Source: Saposhnikovia divaricata
Lineage: Eukaryota > Streptophyta > Magnoliopsida > Apiales > Apiaceae
Assembly (NCBI GenBank): GCA_036435485.1
Contig: CM071595.1
Location: 105,578,580 to 105,642,579, forward strand
Direction: 5' to 3'
Length of the DNA: 64,000 bases
The notes under the pieces are model-generated. The model was given only the letters and a program-made list of their open reading frames with translations. It was not told the origin of the DNA and did not search any database. Within the stretch, counting starts at the first letter, position 1. Each line of letters begins with the position of its first letter. Positions 23,575-32,630 of this stretch are shown here, piece by piece. The position numbers were made by a program, and so were the translations under genes.

Positions 23575-26500
23575 TTAATCTCTAATCATTTCAAGATCTT
23601 GCATGGTTCTGAGATAATCAATCAGCAATCTTCTTTCTGCATTTTCAAGTTCAATCTTCATTGCTTCTTTGATTTCTCTGAGTTGAGGATCACTTTCATC
23701 TGTTTGGTAAATAGCAGCCCTAAGATCATAAATCTTGTTTCTTCTCATTTCATTACCCAGTCTGATAAATCTGTCTTTTTCTGCCTGAGTATTGAAGTCA
23801 AGTACTGTGATTCCCAAATCAGTTTTTAATTTTGCAGTACCTTTCTTCATTTCAATGAGATTGCCTTGGTAATCCCTGTACTTAGGAATGTATCTACTGT
23901 TGTATTTCTGTCCTCTAATAGCCAGATTCTGAGTCATCTTCTGTCTTAGTACATTAGCAACAGATTGAGTCCTTCGACTATTCACCTTGAGAAGATATAG
24001 AACATACTCTAGTTCTTCCCAATATTTCAAGCCGATATCATCCTCACCAACTTTGAATACTGTCCCATCAGCCATGAAGTAAAGAAGAAAATCTTTGTCT
24101 AAACTCTTCTGATGAACCAACTGCACTGATTCCAGTCTATCCAGACTCTCTTGAGGTACACCACGACCTGGAACAGCCAGTGAAGAAGGATCTCTAGGAC
24201 CAGTATATTGCCTTCTGTCTCTATGTGAGCCTAATCCAGCCTTATTATTTCCAATCTTACCAGATAAAGCTTTTCCATCAGAAATATTCATTGAGACTCC
24301 AGATAACACATCTGGATCATGAAGTGTTCCTTTACCAAAAACTGATTTCAACTGTGAAGAGTGTAAAGGTATGATCATTGCTTGAGATGCAACAGAAGTT
24401 GTAACTTTCTTCTGTGAACTTTCACCTTCAATGCCTTTTAGCTTGAGTTTAGCCTCTGCTGCAATTGCTTCCTTTGAGAACCGAGAACTTTGACTAACAT
24501 CAGTCCTCTCTCTGATCACAACACCTTTAACAACAGGTCTAGGAGCTTTTCCTCTTTGTACCTTATCAAACTTTAAAGCTTTAAGATGTTCTTCTTGTAA
24601 ACTCTTTTCCTCAGCTTCAATGTCTTCAATCGTTACTCCTTCCTCATTCTCTTCAATGAACAACTTAGTAGCCAACTCTTCATCAGTTTGTGGATTTGAA
24701 GATAATAGTAAACTCTTGGTCCTTGAAGTTCCTTGAGTATCAGTATTTCTCCCAACAGACTGTGATTTGAATGACTTACTAGTTCTCAGAGTTTGAACCT
24801 CCTCAGCCTTTTTCTTTCTTTTGTCTTTGTTACTTGCCCCTCCATCTCCAGCACTATCCCTTCTGACAACTCTCTCCCCCTTTTTGACATCATCAGGCAT
24901 AAGGATAGAAGTAATTAACTCCAGAGAGGTAGCAATAGAATCAATTTTAGCAGATAAATCAGACTGATTCTCTTCAACTTTACTCAGTCTGGCAAGGATA
25001 TTGTCTTGAGCTTTAGAGAATTTTGTAGTCACTAGTTTTGAATGTGTTTCCATTTTCATCTCTCTAGCTACAACCTCATTTCGCAAAGAAGTGATTGCCA
25101 AATTAGTATCATCAAATCGTCTATCCAGAGTTTTAACTTGAACTATAGTTGCTTTCAAGCAAGAAAGAATCTCCGGATTAGAGATAGTATCAGCACTTTG
25201 CTTAACAAACTTAGCTGCTCTTCTTGATGGAAAAATACAATCTTCTTTGTACCATTCAGCAGCATTCTTGGCAAATTGTGCTCTCTCAACTTCATGAGAA
25301 GTACAAGGTTGAGAAAAAGGTGTATGTTTATCATCAGTTTGTACTGGTGCACTCAGAGAAGTATCAGAGTTTGCACTACTGTCACCTTCAGCTTCAACAC
25401 TTGTAGCTTTAACTGGTTCATCTTCAGCCATAGATTTAGCAATATCTTCTGTAGGCTTTTGAGGATTTTCTTCATGTTGCTCAGGCTCAGCAACAGGCAT
25501 TGACTGAGAAGTTACTTTGGTTGCCTGATCAATTTCTTCACCTTCTTCAACAGTGTGGTGAGCATCAGATATTATCTCAGTATGAGATGCCACAGCTTCA
25601 GAAGGTACAGATGTAAGTTGATCAACTACACCAATATTAGAGATAGGATCAGATAATGGCATAAATGAATCAGGAACAGCATTTATTGGAGAAACACCAT
25701 CTCTTGCATCCTCTTCTGCAGGAATTTTATCCTCTGCAGGCATTACATCCTCTGCAGGTATTACATCCTCTGCAGGTATTACATCCTCTGCAGGTATTGC
25801 ATCTTTCTCAACCTCAACAGGAGGTGTTTGCTGTGAAACAACCTCTGGAGCTTCAATATCTTCATCCACAGAATCAGAGAATATCACTCTTCTTCGTTTT
25901 GCTAGAGGTACATTATCTGAATCCTCTTCACAAGGTGGTGACTTAGGCATGTTTGCTCGAGCTTTCAGTCTCTTCCCTTTTCTAGTGTAAACAGCTTCAG
26001 GAGATTTTCGTTTTGATTGCCTCTTTGTCTCTTCCGCCTGTCTTAGACTGGCATGTCGTTCAGCAAGTGCTTTCTTAACACCTTGAGATTTAGACTTTGA
26101 TTTTAATGGAGAATCAGAGTTTGAGTTTGAAGTGAATGAAGATTGCTTTGCAGGTGATTCAGTGTTTGGTTCTGGTTGAGGTTCAGGATGTGGTTCAGGT
26201 TGTTGTTGTTCTTGTTCAGGTTCATCTTGTTGTGGTGCATCGTGTTGTGGTTCCTGTTGGTCTTGTTGTGGTTCTTGTGGTTGATTTAGAAAATTTCGTA
26301 GAGCAAGAGGCATGATAAACTCAGGAAGATTTTCTTTACCAACATCCTTGTTAGTCATATCAGAGAATATGCGCTTATTGACTCTAAAAGGATCAACTTT
26401 ATCAGTTTCATCAATTACAAGACCAGGTACACATGCATTGAACAACATTTGACAGAAACGAGCATAGTAGACAGTGGTAGACTCTGACAATTTATCACCT

Positions 26501-27069
26501 AAGTTCATCAAAACATATCGACCAAAATCAAAATTAATACCATAGAGCAAAGAATACCCGATATGGAGACTATCCATTGGAATGGCATCCCAGTTTGTGA
26601 CTTTCTTCTGGAATGTTCTTGTTATGCAATCAAAGAAGAAATTCCATTCCTTTCTTAGATTTGGTCGCTTTATACTGCCAAGCTTGTCAAGAGATTCCAT
26701 GTAACCTATCTCCTGTAGCATGTCTCTCAGATAACCTTCATTAACCAGAGTATAAGAAGTATGTGTGTCAAAACCCATCGTATCTCGTACAGTCTGTGGA
26801 GTAATCACATGGTCTTGGTCTTCATAGGTGAAGATAATGGTAGGAGTTCCACTTTCTCCTCCATTCACATAAACCGAGTTCTGCCAGAATGAAGCAATTT
26901 GAGACGCAGAAAGAGTAGCAGGTCCAGTCAGAGCTTGTCCAATCTCTGAATCCCTCAAAAAATTCTGCATGAGATGAAACGATTTTGGAACGCATTCATG
27001 ATAGAGTGGAGCTTCATAGTTATTAGGAACAAACCGTAAGCCAAGAGCAGTGAATGCTTTAGATGCCAT
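23575..27069 (-). CDS. Third ORF (ORF3) of element E, large nuclear-type protein of unknown function
   Basis: The open frame reaches 27192 (1205 aa). I prefer the ATG at 27067-27069, which has a good plant start context (CTCAATGGCA) and gives 1164 aa; the upstream residues look like translated leader. In 1205-aa numbering: a globular N-terminal region (42-300, rich in aromatic residues), a Gln/Pro/Glu-rich linker (300-345), basic clusters resembling nuclear signals (such as KRKSPEAVYTRKGKRLK and AKRRR), a repeat of IPAEDV (463-496), a possible coiled coil (about 735-765), and a C-terminal region (about 1060-1205) shared with element C. It lies downstream of pol in the env-like position, but I see no signal peptide or transmembrane segment, so I do not call it envelope. 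No confident family match; the N-terminal region might be of the plant transposon-associated type. Confidence 0.85.
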   Translation of the reverse strand: MASKAFTALGLRFVPNNYEAPLYHECVPKSFHLMQNFLRDSEIGQALTGPATLSASQIASFWQNSVYVNGGESGTPTIIFTYEDQDHVITPQTVRDTMGFDTHTSYTLVNEGYLRDMLQEIGYMESLDKLGSIKRPNLRKEWNFFFDCITRTFQKKVTNWDAIPMDSLHIGYSLLYGINFDFGRYVLMNLGDKLSESTTVYYARFCQMLFNACVPGLVIDETDKVDPFRVNKRIFSDMTNKDVGKENLPEFIMPLALRNFLNQPQEPQQDQQEPQHDAPQQDEPEQEQQQPEPHPEPQPEPNTESPAKQSSFTSNSNSDSPLKSKSKSQGVKKALAERHASLRQAEETKRQSKRKSPEAVYTRKGKRLKARANMPKSPPCEEDSDNVPLAKRRRVIFSDSVDEDIEAPEVVSQQTPPVEVEKDAIPAEDVIPAEDVIPAEDVMPAEDKIPAEEDARDGVSPINAVPDSFMPLSDPISNIGVVDQLTSVPSEAVASHTEIISDAHHTVEEGEEIDQATKVTSQSMPVAEPEQHEENPQKPTEDIAKSMAEDEPVKATSVEAEGDSSANSDTSLSAPVQTDDKHTPFSQPCTSHEVERAQFAKNAAEWYKEDCIFPSRRAAKFVKQSADTISNPEILSCLKATIVQVKTLDRRFDDTNLAITSLRNEVVAREMKMETHSKLVTTKFSKAQDNILARLSKVEENQSDLSAKIDSIATSLELITSILMPDDVKKGERVVRRDSAGDGGASNKDKRKKKAEEVQTLRTSKSFKSQSVGRNTDTQGTSRTKSLLLSSNPQTDEELATKLFIEENEEGVTIEDIEAEEKSLQEEHLKALKFDKVQRGKAPRPVVKGVVIRERTDVSQSSRFSKEAIAAEAKLKLKGIEGESSQKKVTTSVASQAMIIPLHSSQLKSVFGKGTLHDPDVLSGVSMNISDGKALSGKIGNNKAGLGSHRDRRQYTGPRDPSSLAVPGRGVPQESLDRLESVQLVHQKSLDKDFLLYFMADGTVFKVGEDDIGLKYWEELEYVLYLLKVNSRRTQSVANVLRQKMTQNLAIRGQKYNSRYIPKYRDYQGNLIEMKKGTAKLKTDLGITVLDFNTQAEKDRFIRLGNEMRRNKIYDLRAAIYQTDESDPQLREIKEAMKIELENAERRLLIDYLRTMQDLEMIRD
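25710..25803 (-). repeat. 18-bp in-frame tandem repeat in ORF3
   Basis: Five units of about 18 bp containing TCCTCTGCAGGTATTACA on the plus strand. They encode IPAEDV/MPAEDK repeats. The units are nearly identical, so the array is recent and length-variable in principle. Confidence 0.85.
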
Positions 27070-27497
27070 TGAGTTAAGAATTTCCAAGAATTTCCAAAAG
27101 ATATGAATGTAGAAAAGGTGTTTGCGTGAGTGCCCAAGAGAAAAATAAGAAAACTGTGAGAGTAAGAATAAAGCAAACTCGTTTGGACACAAAAGTGATT
27201 AAATTAATGAAAACTCAATCTCTTATGTAACAAACACTCAATCAGTTCCTTTATTAATGTGTAGTGGGACACGATAATAGGTAAGTGGGACACATTAAGG
27301 GCGAGTGGGTCATGTGCGCCTATTTTTAAAAAGAGTATATTAAAATTAAAACATTAAAATATTTGATTTTAACAAAAATCAAATAATACTCTTTTAAAAA
27401 TATCTGGACCCAAGTAAAATCAGAATTTGAAACGTTTACCTGTTGCCTTTAATAACCAGAATACGAAGCGATTAAGGACTTCGTTCTTACCCATCTC
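27070..27497. promoter_or_regulatory. Divergent region between ORF3 (minus) and the small plus-strand gene
   Basis: Lies between two divergently oriented genes. It contains two copies of AGTGGGACAC (27262-27291) followed by a related GAGTGGGTCA, and a long AT-rich inverted repeat (27321-27403). Its outer arms are TATTTTTAAAAAGAGTAT and ATACTCTTTTAAAAATA, with a second nested pair inside. It may serve as a two-way promoter; this is inference from layout. Confidence 0.45.
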
Positions 27498-27505
27498 TAT
27501 TTAAG
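27498..27505 (+). promoter_or_regulatory. TATA box of the small plus-strand gene in element E
   Basis: TATTTAAG within CTCTATTTAAGGCC, about 98 bases before the ATG at 27603. A start of transcription near 27530 would leave a ~70-base leader. Confidence 0.6.
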
Positions 27506-27602
27506 GCCTAGAGACTTGATCAGATTATTTCATTAAATCTTTAACCTTTCAGTCTCCCCTGTAAAATCACAAACCTTTCAAACCAAATACTCTAGAAAAA
27601 CA

Positions 27603-27860
27603 ATGGCTAACCTTACCATCAAAGAGAAAAACCTTCATCTTGTCGAAAATAGAGACATCTTCAGCTATACTCGTGAAGAGTTTGAAGCGTTTGAGTGGGA
27701 AAGGCAGCTTGAGACGCTGTGGCTGCAAATAGATGCTGGTCTGGAAGAGCTCGAGAGAGAGAAACCTGCAAGGGTGATCGACATCGATGCTGCCCTCCAA
27801 GCAACATTGGCATGGCTCTCCTCGAAGGCATCCTCATCCACCACCACCAACCATTGTTAA
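27603..27860 (+). CDS. Small gene (85 aa) antisense to element E
   Basis: The ATG has an excellent plant context (AAAACAATGGCTAAC), with a TATA box 98 bases upstream. The product starts MANLTIKEKNLHL. Residues ~20-55 are an acidic helix-forming Glu-rich stretch (REEFEAFEWERQLETLWL...). The end is Ser/Thr-rich. No signal peptide or membrane segment and no family I recognise. After the stop another frame stays open to about 27984, so the gene may have been longer or have a frame change near the end. Position, between ORF3 and pol on the opposite strand of an intact element, recalls the antisense ORFs of some plant retroelements such as Grande. An RNA from it would be antisense to the element's own transcript. 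Confidence 0.65.
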   Translation: MANLTIKEKNLHLVENRDIFSYTREEFEAFEWERQLETLWLQIDAGLEELEREKPARVIDIDAALQATLAWLSSKASSSTTTNHC

Positions 27861-28023
27861 TGAATATGTCAGCAAAAATAACCTTATCCCTTCAACTTCC
27901 ACCCAAATAAAGTGGCAAAGAGGGATCTGGGAATTTTTGCTAACAATGGAGTGGTGTGGACGGACCTTTTACTTTCCTGTTGAATAGATTAGCAGATAGA
28001 GAGAACAAAAAGATGTAATATTT

Positions 28024-28075
28024 GCTTGTAATCTCTTTCTTATTATCAATGAAAATTTTGTTTTTCTAATCATAT
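28024..28075 (+). terminator. Poly(A) signals of the small plus-strand gene
   Basis: TTGTAAT repeats (28014-28032) are followed by AATGAAAA at 28048-28055 and T-rich sequence. This is the usual far-upstream and near-upstream arrangement of plant poly(A) sites, about 190 bases after the stop codon. Confidence 0.5.
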
Positions 28076-28084
28076 TCTTTGTGT

Positions 28085-29266
28085 TCTGCAACTGTTATTT
28101 GAGTTATATGAACTGTTCTTCAAGAAAATGCATCAAGAAAAGAATATGAAAACTAATTAAAGTAATCATATAAAGAACACATTCATCAACTATCCACTGA
28201 TTAACAGTTGTCAAAAACCCTACTTACTCCAAGACTTTCAAATTGTCCAAGTGAAAATTTACCTTAGAGTACAAATCACGAATCAACAGCGTTTGTCAAT
28301 TCTCCAACTTTATCATCGAAACCCTTTCATAAATTGCACAGTTGTGAATATGTGTGTGTGTGAAGCAGAGTTTACTAAGTCAATTTTTAGAGCATCTAAT
28401 TTTTCATAAAATCCATAAAGTAAATCAATAAACACTGGATGCACAAACTGTCATAGTAAACACTGACTGTATGATGAAAGCTAAACTCTGAAATATTCGA
28501 ACTTTATACAGTAAGTTTTATTTTATACCCTCTTTATATACACATTTTTTTTTTTTCATTCCTTTTTTTTTTTCATTTTTTTTATTTTTCATTCTAGTAA
28601 TCAGAGGTTGGAACCAGTCACCAAAAATTCAAAAATTTTAGCCCTTATCATTTTGATAAGTTCCTGGGTCATCCTAGTATTTAACTAGTCACCAAAAATC
28701 AGAGAATTTTAGCACATATTATATACCAATAGGTTCCTGGGTCATCCTAGTATCCAACATAATCTCAAAGGAGTATAACAACCTATATACACTTTCTTTG
28801 GGGTATTGCAGTAAACATTTTATTTTATCAGAGTATAACTAACAGAGTTTAGAGTTCATCAACATCAGTAGTTCTTCATGAAAGGTAATGCACACAGTAT
28901 TTATAGACTCAGAGTTTAGGACAAAATAAACTAAGAGATGCTATAAATATGAGCCAGTATCATGCTGTGTTAACTTTCTGCACAATCTAAGATTAGATCT
29001 CAATAACTCAGAAAGATTCATGATTATTTGCTGAGAATCATGCTTCATACATATTTCTTCATTGGTGTTTTCATTCAGACAAAAATCAACTCAAAGTTCA
29101 CAGAGTTTATCAAACTTATTAACAGTGTATGACATACAGACATGCTGACAGAGTTTAACAGAGTATGCATAACAGAGTTTAATCAAGAAAGTTCACTTAG
29201 TATTTAACCAATCAGGAAATATGATTAATACATCACATAAGTAAAGTTTGAATCTAACCAACATTT
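28085..29266. other. Non-coding stretch of element E between pol and the antisense gene
   Basis: No ORF of note. Homopolymer T tracts at 28545-28580. A tandem duplication (copies 28616-28680 and 28687-28753) shares AGTCACCAAAAAT and CCTGGGTCATCCTAGTAT. At least five CAGAGTTTA motifs lie between 28360 and 29180. It is probably the spacer seen between pol and ORF3 in Sireviruses. Confidence 0.6.
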
Positions 29267-32200
29267 CTAGTCAGAACCAGAGATCATTCCTAGTTCATTA
29301 ACCAGCCTTGTAAATGTAACTTCACTCAATGGTTTAGTGAAGATATCTGCAAGCTGTTGTTCTGTAGAGACAAAATGTAGTTCAATATTTCCTTCTTCCA
29401 CATGTTCTCTGATGAAGTGGTACCTTATGCTGATGTGCTTGGTCATTGAATGCTGTACTGGATTACCTGTCATAGCAATAGCACTTTGGTTATCACAGTA
29501 AATAGGTATATTACTGTACCTCAATCCATAATCCAGCAATTGATTCTTCATCCATAAGATCTGTGCACAACAGCTACCAGCTGCAATATACTCTGCTTCA
29601 GCTGTAGATGTGGAGATTGATTTCTGTTTCTTGCTGTACCAGGAAACAAGTCTGTCACCAAGAAATTGACAGCTTCCACTAGTGCTCTTTCTGTCTACCT
29701 TACAGCCTGCAAAGTCTGCATCAGAATATCCAAGTAGCTTAAAATCTGATTCTCTGGGGTACCACAGACCTAATGATATGGTGCCCTTGAGATACTTGAA
29801 GATTCTTTTCACAGCTGTCAGATGTGGCTCTCTAGGATCTGCCTGAAACCTTGCACAAAGACAGGTTGCATACATGATGTCAAGCCTACTAGCTGTCAAG
29901 TATAGAAGAGATCCTATCATGCCCCTGAAGTTTGTCATATCCACTGAAACTCCTGTGTCTTTGTCCAGTTTAGTTGCTGTTGCCATGGGAGTTGATGCAG
30001 ATGAACAGTCAAGCATACCAAATTTCTTGAGAAGATTTCTGGTGTATTTTTCTTGATTAATGAAAATTCCATCTTCTGTTTGTTTCACCTGTAGGCCTAG
30101 AAAGTAACTAAGCTCTCCCATCATGCTCATTTGATATCTGGACTGCATGAGCTTGGCAAACTTCTTACAGAGTTTATCATTAGTAGACCCAAAGATGATG
30201 TCATCAACATAAATTTGAACTAAAAGGAGGTCACTTCCTTGGTTGAAATAAAACAGAGTTTTGTCAATTGTACCTCTGTTGAATCCACTTTCTAGAAGAA
30301 ACTGAGCAAGTGTCTCATACCATGCTCTTGATGCCTGCTTAAGTCCATATAGTGCCTTATCTAGCCTGTAGACATAATCTGGATATTTGGGGTCCACAAA
30401 TCCTGGTGGTTGTTCAACAAACACTTCTTCTTCAAGCTTTCCATTCAGAAAAGCACTTTTTACATCCATCTGGAATACTTTGAATTTCTTGTGAGAGGCA
30501 TATGCTAGAAAAATTCTGATTGCCTCCAATCTTGCTACTGGAGCAAATGTTTCATCATAATCTATTCCTTCCTGCTGTGAATAACCTTTTGCTACCAGTC
30601 TAGCCTTGTTCCTTGTGATAACACCTTCACTGTCAGTCTTGTTTCTGAAAACCCATTTAGTACCAACAATAGATCTGTTCTTTGGCCTTGGTACAAGGGT
30701 CCAAACTTCATTTCTTTCAAATTCATTTAACTCTTCCTGCATTGCTGTTATCCAGTCTGCATCTTGAAGAGCTTCTTCCACTTTCTTTGGTTCATTTTTA
30801 GACAAGAATGCATGAAATAGACATTCACTTGCAGTAGCACTTCTTGTCTTTACTTTTGCATCTGGATCACCAATTATCAAATCAGGTGTATGTGATTTAG
30901 TCCATTTCCTAGCAGAAGGCAAATGACTTCTATCAGCATGTGATCCTCCCCCTTGATCCATGCTCTCCTGATTCTGTTGTGATCTATTTTCGTTTTCTGA
31001 GACTCCCCCTGAACTTGACTGTCCAGAGTCAGAATTTGAATTTTCAGAGTTTGAAGCATCAGAGTTTGATCCAGATTTTTCAGTTGACTCAGTATCAGTG
31101 TTTGAGTCTTCATCTTGATCATGCTCCCCCTCAACTGGTTCTCCTCTTTGTTGTGACTGAGAAGTTTCTCCAGAATTTACCAGTAGAGGTTCAGAGTTTG
31201 TTTCAACAGAGTCTGTCAGAATTGTTTCATCAGAGTTTCCTTCATCAGAGTTTAAAACTTCATTTTCAAAGTTCAGTTGATCATATTCGTCTTTGTCTTC
31301 AAGTCCAGTTATCTTCTTATCATCAAAAGAAACATGTATTGATTCCATGATCACTTTAGTTCTCAGATTGTAAACTCTGAATGCCTTTGTTGACAGTGGA
31401 TAGCCAACAAAAATTCCTTCATCTGCCTTTAACTCAAACTTGGTCAACTGTTCTGGATGAGTCTTTAAAACGAAACATTTGCACCCGAAAATATGAAAGT
31501 ATTTCAGGTTAGGCTTCTTTTTCTTCACCATCTCATATGGTGTCTTTCCATGCTTATTGATCAGTGTTGCATTTTGAGTAAAACAAGCAGTTTGAACAGC
31601 TTCTGCCCAGAAATAAGTTGGCAATTTTGCTTCATCAAGCATAGTTCTGGCAGCTTCAATTAATGTTCTATTTTTCCTTTCAACTACACCATTTTGTTGT
31701 GGTGTACCAGGTGCTGAAAATTCTTGTTTCACTCCATTGTCCTTGCAGAATTCTTCCATTGTTGCATTTCTGAACTCAGTTCCATTATCACTTCTGATGA
31801 TTCTCACTTTGTTGCTTGATCCTTTGTCCAGAAGCTTCACATGCTCCATCAGAGTTGATGCAGTTTCATCCTTCTTTGCTAGAAAATACACCCAGGTGAA
31901 TCTAGTGTATTCATCAACAATGACTAAAGCATATTTCTTCCTTGCAATAGACATAACATTTACTGGACCAAATAGATCAACATGAAGAAGATGATGAGGA
32001 TCAGTGATAGAAGATTCTGTTTTGCTCTTGAAAGATGACTTCCTTTGTTTAGCCTTCTGACATGAGTCACATAGGCCATCAACATTTAACAGGGTCTTTG
32101 GGAGTCCTCTTACAAGATCCTTTCTGATCAATTCATTGATGTTGTTCAAGTTCAAATGTGAGAGTTTCTTGTGCCACTTCCAACTCTCTTCACTAGACAT

Positions 32201-32596
32201 TCTTGTAGACAGGCAAACAGCTTTTCCAACAGAGTCTATCAAAAGCTTGATTTCATAAATGTTGTTTTGCCTGTGACCAACTAGAACAACCTTTCCTGTA
32301 GATTTGCTGATAACTTCACAATATTCAGGTTGGAAATCTACATGATATCCCTTGTCACAGATTTGACTCACAGATAGCAAGTCATGCTTGAGTCCTGGGA
32401 CATGAGCTACATTGTTGATGATGACATTTCCAAGATTGATATTGCCATATCCCAATGTTCTTCCTATATTGCCATCACCATAGGAAACTTTTGGGCCAGC
32501 CTTCTCCTCATATTCTGATAGCAGGGCTTTATTTCCAGTCATGTGTCCTGAACATCCACTGTCCACGACTAGGGTTGCCTCCCTGTTACCCTGCAA
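29267..32596 (-). CDS. pol: Pol of element E: protease, integrase, reverse transcriptase, RNase H
   Basis: Copia domain order on 1109 residues. Protease [10 protein letters not shown] (12-21). GAG-pre-integrase His/Cys region (HKKLSHLN to CDSCQKAK, about 142-185). Integrase core with Asp in LHVDLFGP (~206), Asp in [10 protein letters not shown] (~268) and Glu in [11 protein letters not shown] (~304). A long Ser/Asp/Glu-rich linker (~430-590). RT with [28 protein letters not shown] and YVDD (~797). RNase H with GYSDADFAG (~958), STAEAEYIA and CDNQSAI. No stop or frameshift seen. The frame opens with TTG (32594-32596) right after a TGA and has no nearby ATG. It lies +1 to gag with no overlap, so pol needs splicing, bypass or non-AUG initiation. 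Confidence 0.93.
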   Translation of the reverse strand: MQGNREATLVVDSGCSGHMTGNKALLSEYEEKAGPKVSYGDGNIGRTLGYGNINLGNVIINNVAHVPGLKHDLLSVSQICDKGYHVDFQPEYCEVISKSTGKVVLVGHRQNNIYEIKLLIDSVGKAVCLSTRMSSEESWKWHKKLSHLNLNNINELIRKDLVRGLPKTLLNVDGLCDSCQKAKQRKSSFKSKTESSITDPHHLLHVDLFGPVNVMSIARKKYALVIVDEYTRFTWVYFLAKKDETASTLMEHVKLLDKGSSNKVRIIRSDNGTEFRNATMEEFCKDNGVKQEFSAPGTPQQNGVVERKNRTLIEAARTMLDEAKLPTYFWAEAVQTACFTQNATLINKHGKTPYEMVKKKKPNLKYFHIFGCKCFVLKTHPEQLTKFELKADEGIFVGYPLSTKAFRVYNLRTKVIMESIHVSFDDKKITGLEDKDEYDQLNFENEVLNSDEGNSDETILTDSVETNSEPLLVNSGETSQSQQRGEPVEGEHDQDEDSNTDTESTEKSGSNSDASNSENSNSDSGQSSSGGVSENENRSQQNQESMDQGGGSHADRSHLPSARKWTKSHTPDLIIGDPDAKVKTRSATASECLFHAFLSKNEPKKVEEALQDADWITAMQEELNEFERNEVWTLVPRPKNRSIVGTKWVFRNKTDSEGVITRNKARLVAKGYSQQEGIDYDETFAPVARLEAIRIFLAYASHKKFKVFQMDVKSAFLNGKLEEEVFVEQPPGFVDPKYPDYVYRLDKALYGLKQASRAWYETLAQFLLESGFNRGTIDKTLFYFNQGSDLLLVQIYVDDIIFGSTNDKLCKKFAKLMQSRYQMSMMGELSYFLGLQVKQTEDGIFINQEKYTRNLLKKFGMLDCSSASTPMATATKLDKDTGVSVDMTNFRGMIGSLLYLTASRLDIMYATCLCARFQADPREPHLTAVKRIFKYLKGTISLGLWYPRESDFKLLGYSDADFAGCKVDRKSTSGSCQFLGDRLVSWYSKKQKSISTSTAEAEYIAAGSCCAQILWMKNQLLDYGLRYSNIPIYCDNQSAIAMTGNPVQHSMTKHISIRYHFIREHVEEGNIELHFVSTEQQLADIFTKPLSEVTFTRLVNELGMISGSD

Positions 32597-32630
32597 TCAC
32601 AAACAATTACTGAGGATTAGTTTTAAGGAT
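32594..32630 (-). promoter_or_regulatory. Gag-pol junction with a 3' splice-site-like sequence (element E)
   Basis: After the gag TAA (32607-32609) the minus strand reads TTGTTTGTGATTGCAG and then GG into pol. The T-rich run plus TGCAG is a good plant 3' splice site, and the same sequence is kept in element D (TTTTTTGTGATTGCAG at 246-261). Confidence 0.45.

Noticed and set aside
23575..27192. Calling ORF3 an envelope gene
   Set aside because: The position fits, but there is no signal peptide, fusion peptide or transmembrane segment in view. Basic nuclear-type clusters point elsewhere.
29874..31985. Plus-strand frames over pol of element E (for example 30940-31350)
   Set aside because: Antisense shadows of the Ser/Asp-rich linker of an intact pol gene.
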